From positions 1 to 53,288 of IMG/VR virus record IMGVR_UViG_3300044499_000082: DNA of 53,288 nt; one strand, written 5' to 3'. The position numbers and the translations under genes were made by a program. This DNA is from a virus. The notes below the pieces were generated by a model. That model made no database searches and was not told the DNA's origin. It worked only from the letters and a program-made list of their open reading frames with translations. Of the stretch, positions 13,618 to 21,594 are shown in pieces. Within the stretch, counting starts at the first letter, position 1. Each line of letters begins with the position of its first letter.

Positions 13618-14643
13618 TCAGTTTTGGGAATCGAGGCTAGGCGTAGGAGAGGGGCCGGAACGAGAAATCCGAGGCCTTTGCAGCCATGCGAAAGGATTGG
13701 GCGTCCCCGTCCGGTTCCCGCAGTTCGCGCAGGCTGGCTCAGTCGTCAGCACCCTGATGAAAAACCTTTTATCGACGTGGCGGACATATACTTCGTCCGG
13801 GTTTGCCCTGATGAAATCGCGGAGATCTAGCGGATCGATATAATAGTAGTCCCCATTCTGCCCGCCGTGCCGGCCCGTCTCCCGGCGCGAGGCGCGAAGC
13901 TTTCCCGATTGTATCCAGCGGACAACTTTGTGATCGTCGACGCCCAGGCCGATGGCGACGCCCCGCGCCGTGTAACCGGCGCCGCTTTTGCTGATCTTCA
14001 GACGCTTGGCCTTCAGCACCACGGCGCAGCGCGTGCGCTTCAGCTTTAATGCGATCCACTCCAGCGATCGGTGTGGCAGCCAGTCCGTGAGCAACTTCTT
14101 TTCTCTATTTGACCACTCCCGTTCCTTGGTCCGCGCCAGGCCCATCAAGTGCGCCCGCCTGGTAATATTCCAACGCGGATATCCGATCGTCTTCACCAGT
14201 TCGTCGATGCGCTTGGGCTGCCCATTGTACCGATCGCGCAGGAGTTGTTCTTGCTCCGGGGTCCATGGATATTTACAGTGGCGGGCCGTCCGATAGAGCT
14301 TCAGTTGCGCAAATTTTTGAGAAACGCTCGAAAGTGAGCGCCCGATAGCGCCGGCGATTTCCGCGTTCGATTTCCCCTCTTCGAACATTTCCCGCAGCGT
14401 GATCTCTTCTCCCCGCGTCCAAAACCGTCGATTATTTTGCGGCAGCGATAAGAGGGCGCGGGCCTCCGGTCGCTTCTGGCATCCCAGGCAAAGCCGGGGC
14501 TTGCCCGGTTCCAGGAGCATCGTGCAGAGTTTGCACGGATGGATCGATGGGACCGCCCGGAGAATCCAGGGGATGGACGTAGGGGCGCGATTAATCGCGC
14601 CCGTTCTGATTCCTGAGTGCCCAGTCACAGCGGCATTCTTCAT
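13618..14643 (-). CDS. DNA-binding protein with tandem Myb/SANT-like HTHs
   Basis: A 341-residue protein. A Cys pair set (CKLC and CLGC) near residues 37-55 is a likely zinc ribbon. Three tandem Trp-headed HTH repeats follow: WTRGEEITLREMFEEGKSNA, WTPEQEQLLRDRYNGQPKRI and WSNREKKLLTDWLPHRSLEW, each about 50 residues. Next come a MerR-like HTH (VAIGLGVDDHKVVRWIQSGK) and a C-terminal CANCGN motif. Myb/GcrA-type repeats bind DNA, so this is probably a regulator or DNA-organising protein. ATG 14643 overlaps the upstream stop (ATGA) and has GGGA before it; ATGs at 14691 and 14658 are less likely. Confidence 0.7.
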   Translation of the reverse strand: MKNAAVTGHSGIRTGAINRAPTSIPWILRAVPSIHPCKLCTMLLEPGKPRLCLGCQKRPEARALLSLPQNNRRFWTRGEEITLREMFEEGKSNAEIAGAIGRSLSSVSQKFAQLKLYRTARHCKYPWTPEQEQLLRDRYNGQPKRIDELVKTIGYPRWNITRRAHLMGLARTKEREWSNREKKLLTDWLPHRSLEWIALKLKRTRCAVVLKAKRLKISKSGAGYTARGVAIGLGVDDHKVVRWIQSGKLRASRRETGRHGGQNGDYYYIDPLDLRDFIRANPDEVYVRHVDKRFFIRVLTTEPACANCGNRTGTPNPFAWLQRPRISRSGPSPTPSLDSQN

Positions 14644-15320
14644 CGCGGCAATTCCCATCTCCACCACTCCGCCTCGTCGCAACCCCGGCAAAGCGGAAGC
14701 AGACGCCCGCCCCTCTCACTGCCAAATCCCGCGACTCCGGTATAAATCGCGCTCGGTCCGCACGGCTCTTGTCTCGCGGGTCCATCGCGCCACAGCGAAA
14801 TCGATGCGGGCATTTCCTTGAGGTGATGGAGTTCAGCTTCGATTTCTGCCGCAGTCATCGCCAAAGAAAACCCCAGCGCGTGAGCACATTCGTGGAGCGC
14901 AATGCGATTAGAGTCGAGCAGATAGATTTCGCCGATCCGATTTCCGGGGACCCATTTAACGCAGCCGTCATAGCCTGCGCACGCGGCGCGGACAATCTCT
15001 GGTCGATCGTCAACATTCCAGAGCCAAACATGGCCTGTTTCAGTGACCCAGACGCCTTGACGCGGGTTGCCGGTGCGGATCTCCGGCACGCCGCCGGGCA
15101 CAAAGATCGGGATCGGCACGATGCAGCCGCTAAAGATAGTGAGTAGCAAGAAGTAAGGAGTAAGGAGCGAAAAAATCCGGGAACCCTTTACCCCTAATTT
15201 CTTATTTTTCAATCCTAACTTGTTAAAGCCAGTCGCTTGTTTTCGGCAGCTCAAATGCCGTCCCGACGAGACGCAAGCCGTGCGGCGTTTTCTTTTCCGT
15301 TTGATCATTGGCTCGTTCAT
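14640..15320 (-). CDS. exported HExxH metalloprotease-like protein
   Basis: A 226-residue frame from ATG 15320, overlapping the upstream stop by four bases. After a basic N-terminus comes a hydrophobic stretch (IFSLLTPYFLLLTIFSGC) that could act as a lipoprotein signal with FSGC as lipobox. In the mature part SNRIALHECAHALGFSLAMT holds an HExxH zinc motif, as in M48-like or matrixin-like peptidases. The DNA under residues 28-65 is AT-richer and contains repeated AGTAAGGAGTAAGGAG-like sequence, unlike its neighbours, so the signal region may be an insertion. A substrate in the envelope is plausible but unproven. Confidence 0.55.
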   Translation of the reverse strand: MNEPMIKRKRKRRTACVSSGRHLSCRKQATGFNKLGLKNKKLGVKGSRIFSLLTPYFLLLTIFSGCIVPIPIFVPGGVPEIRTGNPRQGVWVTETGHVWLWNVDDRPEIVRAACAGYDGCVKWVPGNRIGEIYLLDSNRIALHECAHALGFSLAMTAAEIEAELHHLKEMPASISLWRDGPARQEPCGPSAIYTGVAGFGSERGGRLLPLCRGCDEAEWWRWELPR

Positions 15321-16102
15321 ACCTCCAGCCCGTCGACGTCCTGGCGGTGCGCTGAGAATTTCTCCCGCCTCGTGACATTGGTCACTACCAAGCGCGTGAT
15401 GCCGCCGACCTTTTTTTCCTCGATATAATCGCCCCACTTTTGCTTCAGGTGGCGGCGATCGCGGGCCCATAGCGCTTTGTCCGGCGCCGTCGAGCTGGCC
15501 GGCGCGCCTGTCCGCAGCCCCGCCGGCGCGCGGCGCTCGAAGACGAAGCGCGTGTCCTGCCAGACGATGCGGTCCTTCAGCAGCGCCTGGAGATTGAGAT
15601 CCGTTGCCACAGCGTGATTGAGCGCCGGATCCGGGAGGACCTTGCGACCGACAAAGCCGACGGCGCCGCCAGCAACCTTCATCATGCCGAACGGATCATA
15701 GGGCGTGAAGTGCACGATGTTGGAGCTGGCGGCGAAAGAAAAAAGACTCGCGCCGATGCCTTCCGCGATCGCCGCGGCGTTAAGCAGAATGCGCCGGATC
15801 GCCTCCGGATCCGCGATCGCGCGCGGCCGGCGGCCCACAAGGCACAGCGCTCGGAAGACGTCTTCCTCCAGGATGACAATGCATTGCTGCTTGTAATGCT
15901 CGATTATCCAGCGGCGGAGTGCGCCGGCGGCGGTGATCTCGTTGGGATAGGTAATGACGGCCTTGCCGAACGGCGCATAGCGCGATTTTACGCTGGCCGG
16001 CACACAAATATCGGTGAAGGGGCGGACGAGCTTATAGGCGTCGCGAGCGGCGGATGGCGATCGCCCGCCGGCAATCACGACGCGGAGATCCTTGTCCTTC
16101 AT
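15317..16102 (-). CDS. TAGT-like (GT-A type) glycosyltransferase candidate
   Basis: A 261-residue protein with the motif order of TET-associated (phage DNA) glycosyltransferases as I know the family: a first strand DLRVVIAGGRSPSAARDAYK, FTDICVPASVKSRYAPFGKA (donor-side strand), ALRRWIIEHYKQQCIVILEE with an acidic EED in the DxD position, GASLFSFA, then GGAVGFVGR, LNLQALLKDRIVWQDTRFVF and a late RHLKQKWGDY. Such enzymes add sugars to modified bases in phage DNA. The assignment rests on motif spacing only. No TET/JBP oxygenase is visible in this window. It is coupled to the ParB-domain gene by a four-base overlap. Confidence 0.5.
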   Translation of the reverse strand: MKDKDLRVVIAGGRSPSAARDAYKLVRPFTDICVPASVKSRYAPFGKAVITYPNEITAAGALRRWIIEHYKQQCIVILEEDVFRALCLVGRRPRAIADPEAIRRILLNAAAIAEGIGASLFSFAASSNIVHFTPYDPFGMMKVAGGAVGFVGRKVLPDPALNHAVATDLNLQALLKDRIVWQDTRFVFERRAPAGLRTGAPASSTAPDKALWARDRRHLKQKWGDYIEEKKVGGITRLVVTNVTRREKFSAHRQDVDGLEV

Positions 16103-16791
16103 GGCTGAGCTTTTTTGGCCGCGCGCGCCGCGCTATTGGCGGCCCGCAGGCGGCGGAGATAGCCGGCGCCGTCGATCACACGGCCCAGACCGATCGTCTT
16201 TTTGCCGACGTAACCGGGCACTTTGGTTTCGGCCAGGCCGAAATGCTCAGCCGCGGCTTCAAACTCGCGCGCGTCTTTGAAAAACAGGACAAAATAATTA
16301 TAGGACTCAAACGGCAGCAGCTCCATTTCCGGCGGGCCGATTCCTTCTTCCAGTTCGAGCTCCTCGTCATCCGCTCCGCCGGCTAGATCGATTTCTTGAT
16401 TGAGCGGCGCCATGTCGAGGCCGTCGTAGAGATCGGGCATCCCTTGCTCGATCTCGCGCAGCAGCGCGGCGAGTCCCACATCATCCCACTTCCCGGCGAC
16501 GTGGGGATTGTTGAGAGTGATGTTGAGGGCCTTCTCCCGGTCCGCCGGCAGATCGACGACGACGCAAGGAGCACTCTTCTCGCCGTCGGCCTTGAGGATG
16601 TCCAGCCGGGTATGACCGGCGACGAGATTGCCGGTCCGCTTGTTCCAGACCGGCAGCTCTACCAGACTGAATTCGTGGATCGAGTTTTTGATCGTCTGGT
16701 ATTCGTGATCGGCAGGGGTTAAGCGCTGGCGCGGATTGTAGGGCGCGGGATTGATCTTCGAGAACTGGATCTCCTGGATGGTTGGCTTCAT
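16099..16791 (-). CDS. phage ParB-domain protein coupled to glycosyltransferase
   Basis: A 230-residue protein. Residues 1-105 form a ParB/Srx-like N-terminal domain (INPAPYNPRQRLTP, VELPVWNKRTGNLVAGHTRL, ALNITLNNPHVAGKW). An acidic linker (DDEELELEEGIGPPE) leads to a second domain (LPFESYNYFVLFFKDAREFE, KKTIGLGRVIDGAGYLRRLR). ParB-like proteins of this two-part form occur in phages beside DNA-modification genes and may guide or nick DNA. AAGGAG precedes the ATG by eight bases, but most of that SD lies in the 3' arm of a hairpin at 16802-16824, which suggests translational control. Confidence 0.75.
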   Translation of the reverse strand: MKPTIQEIQFSKINPAPYNPRQRLTPADHEYQTIKNSIHEFSLVELPVWNKRTGNLVAGHTRLDILKADGEKSAPCVVVDLPADREKALNITLNNPHVAGKWDDVGLAALLREIEQGMPDLYDGLDMAPLNQEIDLAGGADDEELELEEGIGPPEMELLPFESYNYFVLFFKDAREFEAAAEHFGLAETKVPGYVGKKTIGLGRVIDGAGYLRRLRAANSAARAAKKAQP

Positions 16792-16801
16792 GAAAGCGTC
16801 T

Positions 16802-16824
16802 CCTTACGAAATCACTTCGTAAGG
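16802..16824 (-). promoter_or_regulatory. hairpin masking the SD of the ParB-domain gene
   Basis: CCTTACGAA and TTCGTAAGG are perfect 9-bp arms around a 5-base loop. In the minus-strand RNA the second arm contains AAGG of the AAGGAG ribosome site for the gene starting at 16791. Folding would hide the site. Confidence 0.65.
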
Positions 16825-16826
16825 CA

Positions 16827-16931
16827 TTACCACACAGGAAACGGAAAAAGCAATGCTCGCGGCCACAGTGGGGTGAAGCCGCAATGGGTGCAATAAAATC
16901 CATCCGCGATCGGATGACCGCAGCGCAGGCA
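16827..16931 (-). other. zinc-ribbon reading frame without a start codon
   Basis: Between the lipoprotein stop and the hairpin an open frame reads CLRCGHPIADGFYCTHCGFT, then PLWPRALLFPFPVW and TAA, a four-Cys zinc ribbon. No ATG, GTG or TTG lies in frame between the preceding stop and the first Cys. It may be a remnant, or be reached by a frameshift from the lipoprotein gene. Confidence 0.35.
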
Positions 16932-16936
16932 GGTCG

Positions 16937-17254
16937 TTAACGGACTGAGGCCTTGGCAGCCTCGGCTTCTATAGCTTCCTCCATGGCACCGCCGGTGATC
17001 TCAATCGAATGTACATCGCAACCCGTGAATACCACTTTGGCATTGCGCCCTTTTGGGATCGTCACGGTGGACACGTTCCCGCTCGGCGGCGGCCCTTTGA
17101 CGTTGGCGCAGCGCACGGCATCGTATCCAAGGTCTTTGAACGATTCCAATTGCTCCGGTGTGTAATCCTTGATGTTGGGTAGAAAAAGGCCGCCCGGGCC
17201 GCAGCCGGTTAGAACGAAAACGCTACACAACAAGAGATTGCTGAATCGTTTCAT
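16937..17254 (-). CDS. small lipoprotein downstream of the endolysin
   Basis: A 105-residue protein from ATG 17254 behind GGAGG. MKRFSNLLLCSVFVLTGC is a lipoprotein signal with lipobox LTGC. The mature part has DYTPEQLESFKDLGYDAVRC and a beta-rich middle, then an Ala/Glu helix. It overlaps the endolysin end by 32 bases. Lysis cassettes often end with an outer-membrane spanin lipoprotein, but this one lacks a Pro-rich stalk and there is no clear inner partner, so spanin is only a possibility. Confidence 0.65.
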   Translation of the reverse strand: MKRFSNLLLCSVFVLTGCGPGGLFLPNIKDYTPEQLESFKDLGYDAVRCANVKGPPPSGNVSTVTIPKGRNAKVVFTGCDVHSIEITGGAMEEAIEAEAAKASVR

Positions 17255-17795
17255 GGTAGTCCTCCACTCCTTGAGCAATGGTTTCGGCCATAGCCGTCTG
17301 CACGATCGGATCGGCCATGCGGCGCGAGGTCTCGCTGTGATCGATAAAGCCCATCTCGATCAGGACGGCCGGCATAGACGTCATCACAAGCACGCCGAAC
17401 TCTTCCTCTTTGACGCCGCGCCAAGGTTCGTCGGGAAACTTCTCGACGATCCGCGCGCCGATCGCTTGCGCCAACGTCCCGCCGAGCCGGCTCTTCGGAT
17501 AAATCCAAATCTCGTCGCCGCGCGCCTCCCTCATTCCGGGAAGATCCTCGTCCGGATCCGCGTTCATGTGGAGGCAGATAAAGAGATCGGCCTTCATGAG
17601 ATTGGCGAAGCGCGCCCGAGCCCCGATCGAGACATAGACGTCCTCCTCGCGCGTGAGCCGGATTTCGTGTCCTCTGGCGACCAGGCGATCGCGCAGGCGC
17701 AGGGATACTTCTAAGGCGATAGTTTTTTCCAGGACGCCGTGAAACGTGGCGCCCGGGTCATGGCCACCATGGCCGGGGTCGATACAGATGATCAT
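17223..17795 (-). CDS. endolysin: N-acetylmuramoyl-L-alanine amidase (Amidase_3)
   Basis: A 190-residue protein from ATG 17795 behind AAGGAGG. It begins MIICIDPGHGGHDPGATFHG with the first zinc ligand His9, continues VLEKTIALEVSLRLRDRL with the Glu ligand, LFICLHMNADPDED with the second His, and ends with AVLIEMGFIDHSE, the catalytic Glu motif. These are the full Amidase_3 set. The enzyme cleaves the amide bond between MurNAc and the peptide stem. It has no signal peptide, so it needs a holin, and the gene directly upstream encodes a small membrane protein. Confidence 0.9.
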   Translation of the reverse strand: MIICIDPGHGGHDPGATFHGVLEKTIALEVSLRLRDRLVARGHEIRLTREEDVYVSIGARARFANLMKADLFICLHMNADPDEDLPGMREARGDEIWIYPKSRLGGTLAQAIGARIVEKFPDEPWRGVKEEEFGVLVMTSMPAVLIEMGFIDHSETSRRMADPIVQTAMAETIAQGVEDYHETIQQSLVV

Positions 17796-17809
17796 AACGT
17801 TCCTCCTTC

Positions 17810-18079
17810 CTACTGCGTTGGGTCTTTCCACGGCTCGCAGTCGACGCGCTCCTGGGCTCCCTGCGACAATCGATAACAGATAGCTCGTAGAATCCGGCTT
17901 TGCTGCCAGCCCTGATATTCCATCCGCCCCATGGCCTGCATCATCGGACTGGGTATCCATCCAAGCAGGGCACCGAGCAGCATGATGGCCACGGCGGTCG
18001 GAAAGCCGACGTGGAGAAACAGCCGCGCCCATTGGGGCAACGGCAGTTTGATCTCTTCCAGTTTTGATTCGTCAGACAT
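17810..18079 (-). CDS. holin candidate (small membrane protein)
   Basis: An 89-residue protein from ATG 18079. A charged N-terminus (MSDESKLEEIKLPLPQWARL) precedes one clear hydrophobic helix (VGFPTAVAIMLLGALLGW) and a polar C-terminal domain with two cysteines. Its size, membrane helix and position 14 bases before the endolysin start make it the best holin candidate, but holins are too diverse to assign by sequence alone. Confidence 0.6.
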   Translation of the reverse strand: MSDESKLEEIKLPLPQWARLFLHVGFPTAVAIMLLGALLGWIPSPMMQAMGRMEYQGWQQSRILRAICYRLSQGAQERVDCEPWKDPTQ

Positions 18080-18129
18080 GATGCCTCCTTATCCCTGTCC
18101 CGGTCCGACCACACGGTTCTTTACCGTCT

Positions 18130-19323
18130 CTACACGGTCGCCGAACTCGCAAAGCCGCGCCCGATCATCGCGCTCATCTGGTAGATCACAATGTTCACCG
18201 ATGCGGGCGGCGAGCCAAAATCCACCGATTGCTGCGCGGCCGTGTACACTACGGATGGGCTCGCGGACGTCAGAGTCCGGAGAACCGCGGTTTTGGCCGA
18301 GTTCAAAATATCGATCTCATAGGATTGGGTTGCCTCGCCGATCGGGACATCCACATAATCGGCCCAGTGGCCGCCGATCCGCGTCCGGCGAATCCAGGTG
18401 ATGGTGAGATTGTTCGATCCGTCCCGCGTCCCCTTGATGTGAACGGCGGTGTAGGGCCGCAGCGTGTTCCCCGTATGTGTGAAACGCTTGACCACGGCGA
18501 GCTCGAACGGCGTGTTGATCGAAACGGCGCGGTAGAGCCGCTCGAGATTAACCTCGCTCGCCGATGCTTCGGCGAAGACCGAAGCGGTGGGCGTTACCCA
18601 GGCGCAGATTTCATTGTTCACGTGGGTTCCGACAGCATACTCGGTGCCGCGCCGGCCGCGCAGCAAGGTCGACAGCCGCCAGGTCGAGTTGCCGAGGTCC
18701 GTGGCGTTTAAGTACTGGATGATTTCCCGTCCCACGACGACGGCGTTAGCGCCGTTCAGCACGTTAATTTCGCTATCGCTCAGCGGCACGCCGGCGCCGA
18801 AGATCTGCACGTCCAGAGTATTGACGCGGTCCCAGGTTTCCGGCCTCGATGTCGTGGCGAGTTTCACCGGCGCCGTGCCGCGGATCGCGCTCACCGTGAG
18901 CGTGAGAATCGGATCGTAGGTGGCGCCGCCGTCCCCGGACCGGAACAGCACCGCGCCGCGCCATTTTGAGCCGATCCCGGTCATCGCCACGTAGTAGCCC
19001 GGGGCATCGTCCTGGTCCCGGAGCATGGGGATATCCATGAGCGAGAGCTGCGTCGAACCGATCACTCCGATCTGGCTCGTCTCCCCGGCGGCCGGCACTC
19101 CGGCGATGGCGTCCGAGACGTAGATCTGCGGGTCGTCGTCGAGCAGCGTCAGGGCGATCAAGCCGGGCGGACCGTAATGCGCCTCGACGACCCGCAATAA
19201 AAGATTTCTGAGCGCGGCTGGCGGCGGCGCCGGCAGCGTCGAGAAGCTCTGGATCGGCGTTACAGCGGTGAAGTACGAGCGCCCGCTGATCTGCCGAGAC
19301 TGAAAATCTTGGTCGAGAATCAT
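18130..19323 (-). CDS. tail hub protein, C-terminal half (GTA gp15-like)
   Basis: A 397-residue protein matching the C-terminal part of large GTA-type hub proteins: LMDIPMLRDQDDAPGYYVAM, WRGAVLFRSGDGGATYDPIL, then WRLSTLLRGRRGTEYAVGTH, which is the most conserved stretch in that family. It ends with fibronectin-like strands (WADYVDVPIGEATQSYEID). In relatives this sequence follows directly after the domain encoded at 22360-24489 in one chain. Here it is a separate gene, its ATG overlapping the last fibre-cassette gene by four bases. The hub probably assembles from two chains at the tail tip. Confidence 0.7.
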   Translation of the reverse strand: MILDQDFQSRQISGRSYFTAVTPIQSFSTLPAPPPAALRNLLLRVVEAHYGPPGLIALTLLDDDPQIYVSDAIAGVPAAGETSQIGVIGSTQLSLMDIPMLRDQDDAPGYYVAMTGIGSKWRGAVLFRSGDGGATYDPILTLTVSAIRGTAPVKLATTSRPETWDRVNTLDVQIFGAGVPLSDSEINVLNGANAVVVGREIIQYLNATDLGNSTWRLSTLLRGRRGTEYAVGTHVNNEICAWVTPTASVFAEASASEVNLERLYRAVSINTPFELAVVKRFTHTGNTLRPYTAVHIKGTRDGSNNLTITWIRRTRIGGHWADYVDVPIGEATQSYEIDILNSAKTAVLRTLTSASPSVVYTAAQQSVDFGSPPASVNIVIYQMSAMIGRGFASSATV

Positions 19324-20180
19324 GGTTCCGTGATGATGCCGATGTTCCTCTGGTCCGCGCCCGTGGCCGTGAATTTGAGCGCGATGAAGTCCCCGTTCAG
19401 GTCGGTCGCCGCGAGATTGACTTTGTACCAGCCATTGCCGATCTCGGTGACGCCGTTGGCGAGATTCGCAAACAGGCCGCCATCGATGGACCGCTGCCCG
19501 GAGACGCTGAGCCCGGTGGCCGGCGTGCGCCCGTCCGTCGCGCTCACCATCAAAAAAGCGAAATTATTGAACGGCGCGTTCTTCTGAATTCCCGGCGCGC
19601 TCAGCAGCGAGTACCCGGTCTTGTCGGCGACCACCTGCGCGTTGGCGTCGACGCGGCCGCCGATGAGATCCGCGGGCACGATATTTTTCCAACGCACCGC
19701 GTTGGCGTCCACCACGCCGGCGATGCTGAAACTCAAACTGTCGGTTTTGGTTTTGACCGCTTGCAACTGGCCGCTGACAGCCGCGGTTTTGGTCCCGTTT
19801 ATTCCCAGCGCGTCGCGGATCTGTTCGACTTCCGCAGCGCTGAAAGCAAACTTTAATTTGTCGATGGTGAAATGGGCGACCACGTAACCGACGATGCTCA
19901 CGCCGTTGACGGTGCCCGATGTAATGACGACTCCGTAATCGCTCCCGGCCGCGTAGAATATAGCATCGGCGCTGAGATTGATGGCGACGTGGTGGAGTCC
20001 GGTGCGAGCATCGAAATTGTTGTCGATGGTGATGCCCGCCGTCGACTCCACTGTCCCCCCGTCCTTATAGACGCTGATCGCCGGGGTGCCGGCCCAGGCA
20101 AAGGGCGTCCCGGCGGCCTCCACGGTCGTAAAGTGCAGATGGATCGTGCTGCCGGCGGCGCGGTCTCCGAGGTTGATCAT
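19320..20180 (-). CDS. tail fibre / tip structural protein
   Basis: A 286-residue protein from ATG 20180 (an upstream in-frame extension lies inside the previous gene). It starts MINLGDRAAGSTIHLHFTTV and is beta-rich with Ala/Val/Gly repeats (YGVVITSGTVNGVSIVGYVV), then a helix (VEQIRDALGINGTKTAAVS) and a C-terminal beta domain. This style is common in baseplate and fibre proteins of metagenomic siphoviruses. It overlaps both neighbours by four bases. Confidence 0.6.
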   Translation of the reverse strand: MINLGDRAAGSTIHLHFTTVEAAGTPFAWAGTPAISVYKDGGTVESTAGITIDNNFDARTGLHHVAINLSADAIFYAAGSDYGVVITSGTVNGVSIVGYVVAHFTIDKLKFAFSAAEVEQIRDALGINGTKTAAVSGQLQAVKTKTDSLSFSIAGVVDANAVRWKNIVPADLIGGRVDANAQVVADKTGYSLLSAPGIQKNAPFNNFAFLMVSATDGRTPATGLSVSGQRSIDGGLFANLANGVTEIGNGWYKVNLAATDLNGDFIALKFTATGADQRNIGIITEP

Positions 20181-20965
20181 ATATAAACCCTTTGATTCCT
20201 TTCGTCGCTCAGCATACGCCCCCATCCGGTGTTGGGCACGGCTTGGGCGGTATAGAGCAAATCGAAAAACGGCGCGCGGAAAAACGCCCAGGGATGAGTC
20301 GAGAGATATTTGATGTCGGCCCGCTCGAGCTGGCGCCGCCACAAATGAAAGCCGCCGAACTGCGCCAGGTCGGAGGCCTGGCCCCCGTGGGTCCCTAGCT
20401 GATAGGCGTTAGCGCTCGAGATGCGTGTGGGATTGTTGGAATTCGCAGCGGCTAAAATACCATTCTGCCAGATCTCCATCCCCCGGGCTCCGGTCGTGAA
20501 AAACCATACGTCGTTTCCGAACGTGAGCCCGCTAACCGAGAGCCGCTGCGCTGCCGCAGTGCCACCGAAATCCCAATAGACGATGCCATCCGAGAACGGC
20601 AGACTCACGCCGCAGCGATTGCTCGACACACCACCGGCGACGCCGAAGGCCCCGGAGCCTCGAAGCGTTGCATCCGTTTTTCGATACAGGAGCATCGCCG
20701 TCAAAACTTGGGTCGGAAGCACGAAACTCTCCACGCTGGCCAACGTCGATCTGTCCGCCGTCGAGGTATGCGCGAGCGCCAGGCCGAAGGGACTGTCGAC
20801 GAACTTTCCGCCGCGCAGATCGGTGATCTCGAACTTCCGCCCAAAATCCCTGACCACGCCGGTCTCGGTGAGCGGCCAGGATTCATCGGGCACCAGGGGA
20901 TGCTGAACATTCAACAGCGTGCCGGCGGGGGGTTTTCGAAACCCGACTCTTCCGCGAAAGGGCAT
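20177..20965 (-). CDS. tail protein with lectin-like (LamG/concanavalin) fold
   Basis: A 262-residue protein. The central part (VLTAMLLYRKTDATLRGSGA, GVSLPFSDGIVYWDFGGT, VWFFTTGARGMEIWQNGILA) has the strand and loop pattern of LamG/concanavalin-like domains, which bind glycans. The C-terminus HLWRRQLERADIKYLSTHPW is typical of phage structural proteins carrying such domains. It is a receptor-binding candidate in the four-gene cassette between the two hub genes. Confidence 0.65.
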   Translation of the reverse strand: MPFRGRVGFRKPPAGTLLNVQHPLVPDESWPLTETGVVRDFGRKFEITDLRGGKFVDSPFGLALAHTSTADRSTLASVESFVLPTQVLTAMLLYRKTDATLRGSGAFGVAGGVSSNRCGVSLPFSDGIVYWDFGGTAAAQRLSVSGLTFGNDVWFFTTGARGMEIWQNGILAAANSNNPTRISSANAYQLGTHGGQASDLAQFGGFHLWRRQLERADIKYLSTHPWAFFRAPFFDLLYTAQAVPNTGWGRMLSDERNQRVYI

Positions 20966-20974
20966 GGTTGTTTC

Positions 20975-21586
20975 CTACGTCGTCGTCAGTACATCCAGGG
21001 TCGTCATGCGCGCGTAACCCACCACGCTCCGCCCGGTCTGCGAGCAGTCGTACACCACGCGGATGCGCGACATCGAAGCGAGGTCGAGTTGCGCGTTGAA
21101 AAATTCCGCCTGGTTGTAGATCGTCGAGCCGGTCTGCGCGTTCTTGATCGCATCCATCACCGTGATCGAGACATTCGCCACCAGGGCGATGATGCGCGCG
21201 AACTCCGAGTTTGCGAGCGTGGTGTTTTTAAACAAAATTTCTTGCCCGGCGGCCAGGTTGGTTGTCGACGCAACGCCGATAACGGTTTCGCCCGCGGCCT
21301 CCGTTCCAGAAACGGCTTCGGCTTCCGGCAGGGTGACGCCGCTCGCAAACGTCGCCAGGTCCTGCCACGTGTCATCGCCGGACGATTCCGGCGAGCCCTG
21401 GATCAGGATCAGGGCCGCAGCGGCGAGCACTCCGCCGACGTCGTCGCGGCCGAGCCAGCAAAAAATGCTCGCGGCGAATTTTCCGGAGACATCGATGGCG
21501 CTCGACTTGACGACCGTGTTCGAGGCGATCGCGGTCATCGCGAGAATTGAAACGTTGCTGGTTTTACTCGGAGCAATGGTTCCCAT
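20975..21586 (-). CDS. tail-associated structural protein, unknown
   Basis: A 203-residue protein starting MGTIAPSKTSNVSILAMTAI. It is beta-rich and Ala/Val/Thr-rich, with SGKFAASIFCWLGRDDVGGV and a late DLASMSRIRVVYDCSQTGRS. The composition matches virion accessory proteins. It lies nine bases from each cassette neighbour. No family recognised. Confidence 0.55.
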   Translation of the reverse strand: MGTIAPSKTSNVSILAMTAIASNTVVKSSAIDVSGKFAASIFCWLGRDDVGGVLAAAALILIQGSPESSGDDTWQDLATFASGVTLPEAEAVSGTEAAGETVIGVASTTNLAAGQEILFKNTTLANSEFARIIALVANVSITVMDAIKNAQTGSTIYNQAEFFNAQLDLASMSRIRVVYDCSQTGRSVVGYARMTTLDVLTTT

Positions 21587-21594
21587 GGTTCTCC

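Noticed and set aside
15317-16791. TET/JBP dioxygenase as part of the glycosylation module
   Set aside because: I looked for an HxD...H oxygenase among the neighbouring proteins and saw none.
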